Source of the DNA: CAWCJL01 sp963795775
GTDB taxonomy: Bacteria; Acidobacteriota; Terriglobia; Terriglobales; Acidobacteriaceae
Direction of reading: 5' to 3'
Assembly (NCBI GenBank): GCA_963795775.1
Contig: CAWCJL010000005.1
Span: forward strand, 434,001 to 498,000
Length of the DNA stretch: 64,000 nt
Shown in pieces: positions 34,056 to 43,594 of the stretch. Below the pieces are notes generated by a model. That model was not told the origin of the DNA, did no database searches, and saw only the letters and a program-made list of their open reading frames with translations. The first letter of the stretch is position 1; each line of letters opens with the position of its first letter. The translations under genes were made by a program, and so were the position numbers.

Positions 34056-36322
34056 CTAAACGAAAAGCGGCGCCAGCACCAAGGTGACCGTTGCCAGCAG
34101 CTTGATCAGCACGTGGAGCGAGGGTCCCGCAGTGTCCTTGAACGGATCGCCTACCGTATCGCCCACTACGGCAGCCTTATGCGCTTCGGAGCGCTTTCCG
34201 CCATACTGACCGGTTTCGATCAACTTCTTCGCGTTGTCCCAGGCGCCGCCGCCATTGTTCATCAGCATGGCCAAAAGGATGCCGGAGATGGTGCCCACCA
34301 TCAGCAGGCCGGCAACGGATTCCGCACCGCTCAGGTTAACTGCCACACCATTCAGCAGGGGCAGCACGCTTGTATCCGCTCCGCTCACGCGAAAACTGGA
34401 ACTCAGGTGGCGGAAGATCAGCCCGACCACCAGCGGCATGAGCACCGCCAGCGCGCCCGGCAGAACCATCTCTTTCAGCGCGGCGCCGGTCACAATGCGC
34501 ACGCAGCGGCCGTAATCGGGCTTGGAGGTCCCGGCCATGATGCCGGGATTCTCCTTGAACTGGGCGCGGACATCCTGGATCACGTACTGCGCCGTGCGCC
34601 CGACCGCCTTGATGGCGAGCGACGAGAAGAGATAAGTGAGCATCGCGCCTAGTAGTGCTCCGACGAAGACCGGAACACTGGCCAGGTTGACGTTGGAGAA
34701 GCTCCAGTTTGCGGTGAGCGCCTGCCCGTAGGTAGCAAAGCGCTGCGTCACGATGTCATGGATGCTCTCGAGGTAGGCCGAGAAGAGCAGAAAGGCGGCC
34801 AGCGATGCCGAGCCGATGGCATATCCCTTGGTGAGCGCCTTGGTGGTGTTGCCGGCCGCGTCCAGCTTGTCGGTCTTCTCCCGCACTTCGTCCGGCTGGT
34901 TGGACATCTCGATGATGCCGCCGGCATTGTCGGTGATCGGGCCAAAGGTATCCATTGCGAGGATGTAGGCCGAAGCCGATAGCATGCCCATGGTCGCGAT
35001 GGCGGTGCCGTAGATACCTTTGGCGTAGTTGGACATGGAGGCGTCCGCCAGGCCGCGCACGCCGAAATAGTAGCTCAGCAGGAGCGCAGCCCCGATGACG
35101 ATCACCGGCATCGCCGGGGTCTCCATACCCACCGCGAGACCACTGATGATGTTGGTGGCCGGGCCGGTCAGTGAGGCTTCCGCAATGGACCGCACCGGGC
35201 GATAGCGGGTCTCGGTGTAGTACTCGGTGATGCGCACGAACAGGAACGAGGTGATGATGCCGACAATGCCGCAGCCGAGCAGCCACCAGCGGCCCTGCAG
35301 CATGTAGTAAACGGCAATCGCAAAGCCCACAAGCGCTACCAGCGATGTCACATAGTAGCCGCGGTTGAGCGCGTGCATGGGGTCTTCATTCTCACCCGAG
35401 TGCACCACGGCCACGCCGATGATCGAGGCAATTAGATTGATTGCCTGGATGATCAACGGAAACAAAATGCCGCGTATGCCGAGCACCGGATAAAGCGCCG
35501 CGCCCAGGATCATGGCGCCGACGTTTTCCGCCGCGGTGGATTCGAAGATATCGGCGCCGCGGCCCGCGCAGTCGCCCACGTTATCGCCCACCAGGTCCGC
35601 AATCACTGCGGGATTGCGGGGATCGTCCTCGGGAATGCCGGCCTCGACCTTGCCCACCAGGTCAGCGCCTACATCGGCCGCCTTGGTGTAAATGCCGCCG
35701 CCGAGCTGGGCAAAGAGGGCCACCAGCGAGGCGCCGAAGCCGAATCCCACCAGCTCATAGGGAGTTTCGCGCGGATGATTCAGGCCGCCGAACAGGTAAA
35801 AGAGAATGCCGATGCCGAGCAGCGAGAGCGAGACCACCACCAGACCCGTAACCGCGCCGCCGCGCAGCGAAATCTGAAGCGCACGCCCCAGGCTGGTACG
35901 CGCTGCGCTGGCCGTGCGAATGTTGGCGCGAATGGAGACGAACATCCCGGTAAAGCCGGAAAGACCGGAGCAGACCGCGCCCACCAGAAAACTGATGACC
36001 ACCTTGTTGGCAAAGGGAGCGGTGAACGGCGAAAGGCGGTACCCGATGAACAGCACGATGGCGAGCACAACGGCAATCACGGCAATGGTGCCGTACTGGC
36101 GGGACATGAACGCTTCAGCCCCTTCGCGAATGGCATCGGAGATGGCCCGCATCTCGACAGTTCCTGTATCCGCGCCGCAGGACGACGCGTGAGAACAGGA
36201 ACGGCCACTAGCAGGCCCAGAACCCCGATGATCACCGCGATCCATAGATAGGTACTCCCGCTGGGGGAAACGGCCGCACCGTTCGTTTGCCAATATGCGG
36301 CCAGCAGAGCGCCATTCAGCAT
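34056..36322 (-). CDS. hppA: K+-independent H+-translocating pyrophosphatase, apparent frameshift near N-terminus
   Basis: A membrane pyrophosphatase that pumps protons using PPi. The main frame (34056-36293) has DVGADLVGKVEAGIPEDDPRN, DNVGDCAGRGADIFES and DNAGGIIEMS, all substrate-site motifs. GNTTKA marks the K+-independent class, with Lys at the K+ site. The family start is in another frame: ATG at 36322 with CAGGAGA upstream gives MLNGALLAAYWQTNG and a first helix (YLWIAVIIGVLGLLVAVPV). Adding one base near 36170-36171 would join it to DTGTVEMRAISDAIREGAEAF and give about 755 residues with all helices. The break may be an assembly error. Confidence 0.88.
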
Positions 36323-36580
36323 GTCTACATTCTCCTGAGATGTTCTGGCATGAGAGCTTTCTGCGGCGCGGTTCACCGGTTGGCGCCAGAGAAAATGGGG
36401 TACTGCCCGGAAGCGCTGATTAAAGCACGATGGGAAAAAGATGGTCAATGCGCGCGATGCAGGCTGCTCCGAAACGGCAGCCCGCGTCCCAAAATGAACC
36501 TCATCAAAGTGGGGGAAGAACAAGTGCGATGCGGCGCGATACAATCTCTGGTTCTCCAACGCTGCAAGTGAGAGGTGTGC

Positions 36581-38752
36581 ATGGCCAATCTGGCAATCGA
36601 GCCCCGTGAGGCGGCCCCCGCGAAGAACTTTGCCGGACTGGGGCCGGAACAGCTCGTTGAAATGTACCGCATTATGTACTTATCGCGCCGCCTGGACGAT
36701 CGGGAGATCCTACTCAAACGACAGCAGAAGATCTTCTTCCAGATCTCGGGCGCCGGACACGAGGCCATGATGGTGGCGGCCGGCATGGCCATGCGCGCCG
36801 GCTACGACTGGTTCTACCCGTACTATCGCGACCGCGCGCTGTGCCTGGCGCTGGGCGTTACAGCGGAAGAGCAGTTACTACAGGCGGTCGGCGCTGAAGC
36901 GGACCCGGCAAGCGGCGGGCGCCAGATGCCGTCTCACTGGGGTAACAAGCGGCTGAATATTGTGTCGCAGTCCTCCTCCGTCACCACGCAGTGCCTGCAG
37001 GCGGTGGGTTGCGCCGAGGCGGGCCGGTATTTTGCGCATCATCCGGAAGCCGCCGAGAAGCATGACGGCGATTACCGCGCATTTCGCGATGTCGTCTTTC
37101 ATGGCGACGAGGTCACGTACGTCTCGGTCGGCGAAGGCTCCACCAGCCAGGGCGAGTTCTGGGAATCGCTCAGTTCGGCGTCCACGCTCAAACTGCCGGT
37201 GCTGTTTGTGGTGGAGGACAACGGCTACGCCATCTCCACGCCGGTCGAGGTCAACACGCCCGGGGGAAACATCTCCAAACTGGTGGCGAACTTTCCCAAT
37301 TTCTTCTTCGCCGAGATTGACGGCACGGACCCGGTAGAAAGCTACAGCGCATTCGTGCAGGCGGTGGCGCATTGCCGCGCGGGCAATGGACCGGCTTTCG
37401 TGCACGGCCATGTGATCCGGCCTTACTCCCATTCGCTTTCTGACGACGACAAGCTCTACCGCCCCGCGGCCGAGCTGCAGGCCGATGCGCTGCGCGACCC
37501 GCTCACCAAAATGCAGATGCGCCTGCTGCGCGAAGGCATTCTGGATGCCGATGGCATCACCCGGCTGGAGAAATCGGTGGACGAGGAGGTGCAGGCAGCC
37601 GCCGAGCGCGCCCTGCGTGCGCCGCTTCCGCAGCCTCCGACCATCTATCGCAATGTCTACTCCGAAGATTTTGACCCGACCAGCGATCTGCTGAGCAGCG
37701 AGCCGGTGCGGGCCGCCGGCGCCGACCGCACCATGGCCGACCTCATCAACCTGTGTCTGCGGGACGAGATGCGGCGCGACCCGCGCATCGTGATGTTTGG
37801 CGAAGACATCGCGGACTGCAGCCGCGAAGCGAATCTAAAGAGCGGCATGGTGAAAGGGAAGGGCGGCGTCTTCAAACTGACGGCCGGCCTGCAGTGCGAA
37901 TACGGCGCTGACCGTGTCTTCAACTCTCCGCTGGCCGAGGCCAACATCGTAGGCCGCGCCGTGGGCATGGCCACGCGTGGGCTCAAGCCGGTGGTGGAGA
38001 TCCAGTTCTTCGACTATATCTGGCCCGCCATGCACCAGTTGCGCAATGAGCTGAGCCTTATGCGCTGGCGTTCTGACGGCAACTTCGTCTCCCCGGCAGT
38101 GATCCGCGTGGCCATCGGCGGTTATCTCACCGGCGGGTCGGTGTACCATTCGCAGTCCGGCGAAAGTATCTTTACGCATACGCCAGGCATCCGCGTGGTC
38201 TTTCCGTCCAATGCACTGGACGCCAACGGCCTCCTGCGCACGGCCATTCGCAGCGATGACCCGGTAATGTTCCTGGAGCACAAGCGGCTCTATCGCGAAA
38301 CGTTTGGCCGCGCGCCCTATCCCGGCCCGGACTATATGATTCCGTTCGGTAAAGCGCGGAGGGTGCGCGAGGGCAAGGACCTCACCATCATTACCTACGG
38401 GGCCGTCGTTCCGCGGGCGCTCCAGGCCGCACAGCGCGCCAGCCGCGACCTGGGTGTCGAAGCGGAGATCCTCGACCTGCGCACGCTTAGCCCCTACGAC
38501 TGGGAGGCCATCGCGGAATCCGTGCGCAAGACCAGCCGCGTGATCGTGGCGCACGAGGACATGTTGAGCTGGGGCTATGGAGCCGAGCTTGCGGCGCGCA
38601 TCGCGGACGAGCTGTTTGGCGATCTGGATGCGCCGGTGAAACGCGTCGCAGCCACGGATACATTTGTGGCCTATCAGCCGATACTGGAGGATGCGATCCT
38701 GCCGCAGCCGGAGGATCTCTTCAAGGCCATCGAGCAGCTCGCACAATTCTGA
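36581..38752 (+). CDS. 2-oxoacid dehydrogenase E1, alpha and beta subunits fused
   Basis: A 723-residue thiamine-diphosphate enzyme. The alpha part (about 1-350) has YRIMYLSRRLDDREI, the ThDP/Mg motif GEGSTSQGEFWESL...EDNGYAIS, and RPYSHSLSDD in the phosphorylation-loop position. The beta part (about 385-723) has IVMFGEDIA, FNSPLAEANIVGRAVG and VIVAHEDMLSWGYGAE. Such fused E1 proteins serve branched-chain or pyruvate dehydrogenase complexes; E2 and E3 genes are not nearby, so the substrate is unclear. GAGAGG five bases before the ATG at 36581 supports this start over a GTG at 36575. Confidence 0.92.
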   Translation: MANLAIEPREAAPAKNFAGLGPEQLVEMYRIMYLSRRLDDREILLKRQQKIFFQISGAGHEAMMVAAGMAMRAGYDWFYPYYRDRALCLALGVTAEEQLLQAVGAEADPASGGRQMPSHWGNKRLNIVSQSSSVTTQCLQAVGCAEAGRYFAHHPEAAEKHDGDYRAFRDVVFHGDEVTYVSVGEGSTSQGEFWESLSSASTLKLPVLFVVEDNGYAISTPVEVNTPGGNISKLVANFPNFFFAEIDGTDPVESYSAFVQAVAHCRAGNGPAFVHGHVIRPYSHSLSDDDKLYRPAAELQADALRDPLTKMQMRLLREGILDADGITRLEKSVDEEVQAAAERALRAPLPQPPTIYRNVYSEDFDPTSDLLSSEPVRAAGADRTMADLINLCLRDEMRRDPRIVMFGEDIADCSREANLKSGMVKGKGGVFKLTAGLQCEYGADRVFNSPLAEANIVGRAVGMATRGLKPVVEIQFFDYIWPAMHQLRNELSLMRWRSDGNFVSPAVIRVAIGGYLTGGSVYHSQSGESIFTHTPGIRVVFPSNALDANGLLRTAIRSDDPVMFLEHKRLYRETFGRAPYPGPDYMIPFGKARRVREGKDLTIITYGAVVPRALQAAQRASRDLGVEAEILDLRTLSPYDWEAIAESVRKTSRVIVAHEDMLSWGYGAELAARIADELFGDLDAPVKRVAATDTFVAYQPILEDAILPQPEDLFKAIEQLAQF

Positions 38753-38768
38753 TCCGCAGTACGAACAT

Positions 38769-38801
38769 GCACGCCGCTGTCGTCAATCAATGGCGGCGTG
38801 C
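38769..38801. terminator. Hairpin between convergent E1 and SET genes
   Basis: GCACGCCGC at 38769-38777 pairs with GCGGCGTGC at 38793-38801, a perfect 9-bp stem with a 15-base loop, about 17 bp after the E1 stop. There is no clear T-run. It may act as a weak terminator for both convergent genes. Confidence 0.5.
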
Positions 38802-38827
38802 GCTTCCGCCCTTCGATGCGCGCACAT

Positions 38828-39304
38828 CTAGGCGCGCTTGCGTTCCGCTCTTATTGCCTTCGCGTCCGCAGCTTTCCGGGCCGCGCGTTTGCGGCGTTTG
38901 ATCTCTTCCGGCGAGTACATGGTCTTGCGGCACTCCGGCGCGCCGCAGTTGCAGCGCGCGTCGCTCTCGTCGCCGTCGTACAGGTAGTAGTCGTAGGTCA
39001 GCTCTTCGCCGGCCGCGATGTCACGAATGGCGACGATCCAGACACGCCCATCCGCTTCGTCGGTCTCGCAGTTTGGCGCGCACGAATGATTGATGAACAT
39101 CGCGGTGCCATGCCCGTCGATGACGGTCGTGCCGTCCCCGATCCCGAACAAGTACGTGGTGGGCGAGCCTTCATACTTGAGGTCCGCGTCTTCTTTGGAG
39201 ATGCGTGGCCCGGTGTACTCCACCACGCGTGTGCCCCTGGAGATGCGTGTTGTGGTGTAGCAGCCCGCCGCGTGAATGGCGGACGAGCGGATGATCAGAC
39301 CCAT
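38828..39304 (-). CDS. SET-domain protein with post-SET zinc motif
   Basis: A 158-residue predicted protein-lysine methyltransferase. It has the SET core: a start of IIRSSAIHAAGCYTTTRISRGTRVVEYTGPRI, the SAM/lysine motif MFINHSCAPNCE, and ELTYDYYLYDGD. It continues into a post-SET CNCGAPECRKTMY, where three cysteines with the Cys of NHSCAPNC can bind zinc. The last 25 residues are Lys/Arg/Ala-rich, resembling a nucleic-acid or histone-like tail. No histone is known here, so the target could be a DNA-binding or ribosomal protein. GAAGAG supports the ATG. Confidence 0.9.
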   Translation of the reverse strand: MGLIIRSSAIHAAGCYTTTRISRGTRVVEYTGPRISKEDADLKYEGSPTTYLFGIGDGTTVIDGHGTAMFINHSCAPNCETDEADGRVWIVAIRDIAAGEELTYDYYLYDGDESDARCNCGAPECRKTMYSPEEIKRRKRAARKAADAKAIRAERKRA

Positions 39305-39404
39305 ATTTGCTCTTCAATCCAGCTCATGAATTTCCGCCGAGTATAGCAGTGGTGCCGCGCTCCCGGCGCATCCTCCGCATCGCGATTGCGTCTAAACTGG
39401 AAGT

Positions 39405-40136
39405 GTGGGTAAGGTCGTGCCAAGACGTTTGCAGCTATGGGCCGCTCCGCTCCTGCTCGGCATGGCTACGGTAGCCGCCGCGCAGCAGCCCTCGGCCTCC
39501 CAGGGTGATAAAGCGGCGCAGCAGGACAAGACGGTCCAGAAGCCAAAATCGCAGAACGCGCCACCTTCGGCTGCGGATAGCAACCCGTTTCCGGCAGACC
39601 AGTCCAGCGCCGCCGCCGGCCAGAGTTCAACCGAGAATGGCACCAGCCAGTCCACTCCTGCTCCTTCCGCAGCCGCAGACAATCCTTTTCCCGAAGATAT
39701 CTCGCGCAAGGCGGCGGCAGATGCGAATCGCGATCCGGCTGTCTCGCCCTCCGGTGTGAGTTCAAGCGCGTCTCGCGATCCTGACCTCGACCGCGAGATG
39801 GAACGGGATGCCGACCGGAAGCGCTTGCCCAAGCCGAGCAAGAACCTGGCGCCGGGCTCGCTTTCTGCGGTCGGTCGCGCTAAGCAGGACGTGCAGGTGG
39901 GGGACTATTACCTGGCCGCGCAGAACTGGAAGGGCGCCTACTCCCGCTTCCTTGAAGCCACGCACGACGATCCGGCAAACACGGACGCGATCTTCGGCTT
40001 GGCGGAATCGGCGAACCGTCTGGGGCATGCCGATGAGGCGCTGGCCAACTATAAGCTGTACCTCGACATCGTTCCCGATGGAAGCAAGGCCAAGCCGGCG
40101 CGCAAGGCGCTGGATACGCTCGCAGCCCGTAAGTAA
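39405..40136 (+). CDS. Secreted TPR-like protein
   Basis: A 243-residue exported protein. A signal peptide (LWAAPLLLGMATVAAAQQ) is followed by a 130-residue low-complexity region rich in Ser, Ala, Pro and Gln with twice-repeated NPFPxD. A C-terminal 95-residue helical domain (VGDYYLAAQNWKGAYSRFLEATHDDPANTDAIFGLAE, then GHADEALANYKLYLDI) is two tetratricopeptide repeats. It probably scaffolds an envelope complex. The start is a GTG at 39405 or, alternatively, 39417. Function is unknown. Confidence 0.8.
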   Translation: MGKVVPRRLQLWAAPLLLGMATVAAAQQPSASQGDKAAQQDKTVQKPKSQNAPPSAADSNPFPADQSSAAAGQSSTENGTSQSTPAPSAAADNPFPEDISRKAAADANRDPAVSPSGVSSSASRDPDLDREMERDADRKRLPKPSKNLAPGSLSAVGRAKQDVQVGDYYLAAQNWKGAYSRFLEATHDDPANTDAIFGLAESANRLGHADEALANYKLYLDIVPDGSKAKPARKALDTLAARK

Positions 40137-40320
40137 CACGTTTGGGTTAGAGCTTGATTTTTCAATGACATACCACTTTTGGGCGGTTGTGACAGGTACC
40201 CTTCGGGGTTATCGTTCCGGCAGTAGCAGCCATGCCACCTTCCGGTGCCGTAGCAGTCCGGCCGTTTGCGTTTGGGAACCGCGTGCGGAGCGCTTCGACA
40301 CAGACAGAGAGTGTTTCCCC

Positions 40321-40884
40321 ATGCATCAAGTGCTGAGCCATGCCGCCGAGCGGTTCGCTGCAGAACTGGAAGGCATCGATACAGCGATGTTCCAGGTGCA
40401 CCCCGAAGGCAAGCCGCATTTGTGGACGGCGCAGCAGGTCGTCGAACACCTGCTGCTATCGCTTCAAGCCACACGTGAGCAGTTGGAGAAGCGGATCGCC
40501 AAGGGCAAAATCGCCGCGCGTACCCGGCGCAGCCGCCCGGACTGGCTCATGCAGTTGATGGTGCTGAGTTTTGGCCACATGCCCGTGGGTGTTCCAGCGG
40601 AGCAGGAAACCGTACCGGGGGGAAATCTCCCGCCCGCCAATGGCCATCACCTCGCGCGCCTGCTGGCAGCCGAGCTGGAAGCCACTGATAAGGTCTTCGA
40701 CTTGTGCCGCCAGCAGTTCGGCATGGAACGGGTAGGGCAGCATTTCCTGCTGGGCCCACTCCGCATCGACCAGTGGCGTCGGTACCATGCCCTCCATGTG
40801 CAGCACCACGCGGCGCAACTGCACCGCATCCGGCGCAGCCTCACGGTGCAGGTAGTGCGGGCGTCATCGGTGGTCCACGTTTAA
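40321..40884 (+). CDS. DinB-like (DUF1569 type) four-helix protein
   Basis: A 187-residue soluble helical protein. MHQVLSHAAERFAAELEG and HLWTAQQVVEHLLLSLQATREQ fit the first two helices of the DinB/YfiT fold, with the metal His in VEHLL. The end QWRRYHALHVQHHAAQLHRI supplies the other His ligands. Members of this fold bind a divalent metal and some transfer thiols; the function here is unknown. The ATG at 40321 was chosen because the longer frame overlaps the TPR gene and is not coding-like. The 184-bp gap upstream holds a short CCC-TTCG-GGG hairpin and no ORF. Confidence 0.8.
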   Translation: MHQVLSHAAERFAAELEGIDTAMFQVHPEGKPHLWTAQQVVEHLLLSLQATREQLEKRIAKGKIAARTRRSRPDWLMQLMVLSFGHMPVGVPAEQETVPGGNLPPANGHHLARLLAAELEATDKVFDLCRQQFGMERVGQHFLLGPLRIDQWRRYHALHVQHHAAQLHRIRRSLTVQVVRASSVVHV

Positions 40885-40896
40885 GCTAGGCCCCGG

Positions 40897-41703
40897 TCAA
40901 AGGAACGAATGCAGGTACCAGGCCACGGTAGCGCGTCCGAAGAAGAGCGCGTAGAGCGCCGCCGCGCAAAGGAACGAGCCGAAGGGCAGCGGCGTTTCCC
41001 GCGCCTGCCCGCGTAAGTGCGTCAGCAGGTAAATCGCGTACGCAGCGCCAAGCAGAATGCCGAGAAAAAAGACGAGCGCCGTCCGCTCGATACCCAGCCA
41101 CGCTCCGATCATCGCGAGCAGCTTGACGTCTCCCATGCCCAGCCCTGTTCTGCGCCGTAGAGCGTAATACGACCAGCGGATAAGCAGCAGTAGCAGCGCG
41201 CCCAGCCCCGCTGCAATCGCCGCGTAGAGTACCGCGCGTCCGGCGCCCAGCCACCCCCCTGCATCCACCACCCCTGCCCTCGCCCCGTGATAGACCAGCC
41301 CCAGCGCCAGCCCCGGCAGGGTGAATGCATCCGGTACCCGCAAAGTCTCGGCATCGGTTGCACAGAGCCCGACCAGTAGCCAGCAAAAGACGGCGGCGCC
41401 GCCCGCCCGCAGCCCGTATCCGTAGAGCAGGAAGCAAGCAACGAAAAGAGCCCCGACTGCCGCCTCGACGAGCGGGTAGCGCAGCGAGATCGGCTCCCCG
41501 CAATGCCGGCAGCGCCCCCTTAGCAGTGCCCAGCTCAGCAGCGGGATATTGTCGTATCCGGCTATGGGAGCTGTGCAGTGCGGGCAGCGCGATCGCGGCC
41601 GCACCACAGACTGGTGAAGTGGCAGGCGGCTAATGCAGACGTTCAGGAAGCTGCCCAGGGCAAGTCCGAAGAGCGCAGCGAAAATCACGCCGATCGCCGT
41701 CAT
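40897..41703 (-). CDS. Prepilin peptidase (type IV leader peptidase/methylase)
   Basis: A 268-residue integral membrane protease that cleaves and N-methylates type IV pilin-like proteins. The first helix and the methylase-domain zinc motifs are present (GSFLNVCISRLP, SRCPHC and GRCRHCGEPI). The two catalytic Asp are in the TDAETLRVPD segment and in the GMGDVKLLAMIG motif. About eight helices fit the GspO/PilD family. The ATG at 41703 gives the family start (MTAIGVIFAALFGLALGSFL). No pilin genes are adjacent. Confidence 0.93.
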   Translation of the reverse strand: MTAIGVIFAALFGLALGSFLNVCISRLPLHQSVVRPRSRCPHCTAPIAGYDNIPLLSWALLRGRCRHCGEPISLRYPLVEAAVGALFVACFLLYGYGLRAGGAAVFCWLLVGLCATDAETLRVPDAFTLPGLALGLVYHGARAGVVDAGGWLGAGRAVLYAAIAAGLGALLLLLIRWSYYALRRRTGLGMGDVKLLAMIGAWLGIERTALVFFLGILLGAAYAIYLLTHLRGQARETPLPFGSFLCAAALYALFFGRATVAWYLHSFL

Positions 41704-41798
41704 GGGTGGCGCACGTGGAGGGGCATTCTGCGGCAGTATACCTGCCCGGAACAGCACGTTGACAAAGCGGCGCCGGAGCCTGCGATACAGTGGAACAC

Positions 41799-42797
41799 AT
41801 GAGCGAAAGCGGGGCGGAGCGGGACCCGTTGGCACTCTCTTCTTCCGGGCAGGGTGCCGACAGCAAGACGGAGCAGGCGGAAGCTGCCGCCCTGTTTGGC
41901 GAAAGCGTGGCCATTATGGCGCGTCTGCGCGGCCCCGGCGGATGTCCCTGGGACCGGGAGCAGACCTTCGACTCGATCCGCAAGTACACCGTCGAAGAAA
42001 CCTACGAAGTGCTGGACGCGATTGAGCGGAAGCACTGGACGGACCTGGCGGAAGAGCTCGGTGACCTGCTGCTACAGGTGCTCTTTTACGCGCGGATGGC
42101 CGAGGACGAGGGCATTTTCAGCATCGTGGATGTGCTCGGGCACTTGAACCGCAAGCTGGTGCGTCGTCACCCGCATGTCTTTGGCGAGGCTGCGGCTGCT
42201 ATCGCAGGCAATCGAGCGGCGGTGGATGCCGCGGGCACGACCGAATCCGTCCAGGTGCTGCGCAATTGGGAAGCGATCAAAGCCGCAGAAAAGCTGGCCC
42301 AGCCGGAAGAGCAGGATGGCCGCGCTTCGCTGCTCGATGCCGTGCCGCGCAATTTTCCCGCGCTGCTCGAAGCCGGCAAGCTCGGTTCGCGCGCAGCGAA
42401 GGTCGGCTTTGATTGGCCCGACGTGCGTGGATTGCTGGACAAGGTGGAAGAGGAATGCACCGAACTGAGGGCAGAGCTCGATGCGGACGGATCAGCCCCC
42501 AGCACTGCCGCCGAAGAGGAGCTCGGGGACCTGCTGTTTACGGTGGTGAACCTGGCGCGGCATCTCCGGATCGATCCCGAGACGGCGCTGAAACGAACCA
42601 CGCGCAAGTTCCGTCGCCGCTTCTCCGCCATGGAGGAAGCTGCGGCCCGGCCACTCGCAGAGCACAGCGCCGCAGAATGGGAAGCACTATGGAGCGCAGC
42701 AAAGGGCCGTGAAATCGCACGAGGGCAGGCCGGGGCCGCTGCAGACCAAAACGAAGCCGCGCCTGCGGATATCGTGCCGGGAGCTGCCACAACGTGA
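41799..42797 (+). CDS. mazG: Nucleoside triphosphate pyrophosphohydrolase MazG
   Basis: A 332-residue enzyme that hydrolyses (d)NTPs to monophosphates, including damaged or signalling nucleotides. It has two MazG helix bundles. The first is LRGPGGCPWDREQTFDSIRKYTVEETYEVLDAI with DLAEELGDLLLQVLFYAR; the second has KVEEECTELRAEL and EEELGDLLFTVVNLAR. The E-x-x-E and E-x-x-D metal motifs are intact in both. It is longer than usual because of a 30-residue N-terminal and a 40-residue C-terminal low-complexity extension. Its stop overlaps the next GTG start (GTGA). Confidence 0.93.
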   Translation: MSESGAERDPLALSSSGQGADSKTEQAEAAALFGESVAIMARLRGPGGCPWDREQTFDSIRKYTVEETYEVLDAIERKHWTDLAEELGDLLLQVLFYARMAEDEGIFSIVDVLGHLNRKLVRRHPHVFGEAAAAIAGNRAAVDAAGTTESVQVLRNWEAIKAAEKLAQPEEQDGRASLLDAVPRNFPALLEAGKLGSRAAKVGFDWPDVRGLLDKVEEECTELRAELDADGSAPSTAAEEELGDLLFTVVNLARHLRIDPETALKRTTRKFRRRFSAMEEAAARPLAEHSAAEWEALWSAAKGREIARGQAGAAADQNEAAPADIVPGAATT

Positions 42798-43561
42798 GTG
42801 CCATCCCGGAGATCACAGTACGCACCTGCACCAGCTTCGACGAGCTGGACGCATGCGTCTTGCTGCAAGTGCAGACTTGGGGCTACGATCCGGCCGATGT
42901 CATTCCCCGGAGACTTTTCGTAGTTGCCCAGCACATCGGGGGGCAGGTGGTGGGAGCATTTCGTAAAGGCGAGAAAGACGGGGTCGAGCAGCTCGTCGGG
43001 TTCGTCATGGCCCTTCCTGGTGGGCGCGAGGGCAGGGCGTATCTGCACTCACACATGCTCGCCGTGCTGCCGGAGTACCGCAACCGCGGCCTGGGGCGGC
43101 GCCTGAAATTTTTCCAGCGCGAGGAAGCGCTGGCCCGCGGAATCGACCGGATGGAATGGACTTTCGATCCCCTCGAAATAAAGAACGCCTACTTCAACAT
43201 CGCAAAGCTTGGCGCAATTGTGCGTACCTATTGGACGAACTTCTATGGTGTATCCTCCGCACGACTGCAGGGCGGCAGGCCGACCGACCGTCTGCTCGCC
43301 ACCTGGAACCTGAACAGCCCACGCGTGCGGGTCGCTCTTGCGGGTGGCAACCCGCCCCGCGGCCATGTAGAAGAACGCATCATGCTGCCGGCCGCCGTCA
43401 TGGCATGGAAAGAGTCGGCCGAGAAAAGAGAGAAGGCCCTTGCTCTGCAACTCGAGAACAGGGAACGGTTTCAGGACGCGTTCCGTCGCGGACTCTGCGT
43501 GACTGGTTTTTCGCGCGATGTTGAAGGCAATGGCTGCTTCGAGTTGGGCCGTTGCGAGTAA
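42794..43561 (+). CDS. GNAT-family N-acyltransferase (COG3375-like)
   Basis: A 255-residue acyltransferase. The N-terminus (VRTCTSFDELDACVLLQVQTWG) and the acetyl-CoA loop region HMLAVLPEYRNRGLGRRLK (Q/RxxGxG/A motif) are typical of GNAT. The segment LEIKNAYFNIAKLGAIV and a long C-terminal helix follow. It is coupled to mazG (GTGA overlap) and lies 33 bp upstream of an enolase-superfamily racemase gene. In Geobacillus an N-succinyltransferase of this type works with an N-succinylamino-acid racemase, so an acyl-amino-acid role is plausible; that is inference. Confidence 0.85.
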   Translation: MSAIPEITVRTCTSFDELDACVLLQVQTWGYDPADVIPRRLFVVAQHIGGQVVGAFRKGEKDGVEQLVGFVMALPGGREGRAYLHSHMLAVLPEYRNRGLGRRLKFFQREEALARGIDRMEWTFDPLEIKNAYFNIAKLGAIVRTYWTNFYGVSSARLQGGRPTDRLLATWNLNSPRVRVALAGGNPPRGHVEERIMLPAAVMAWKESAEKREKALALQLENRERFQDAFRRGLCVTGFSRDVEGNGCFELGRCE

Positions 43562-43594
43562 CACACCCACCAATCTGAAGGCGAGTGCACCTGT

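Noticed and set aside
40137..40320. Possible riboswitch before the DinB-like gene
   Set aside because: Only a short CCC-TTCG-GGG hairpin and some repeats are visible; no known aptamer core or terminator follows.
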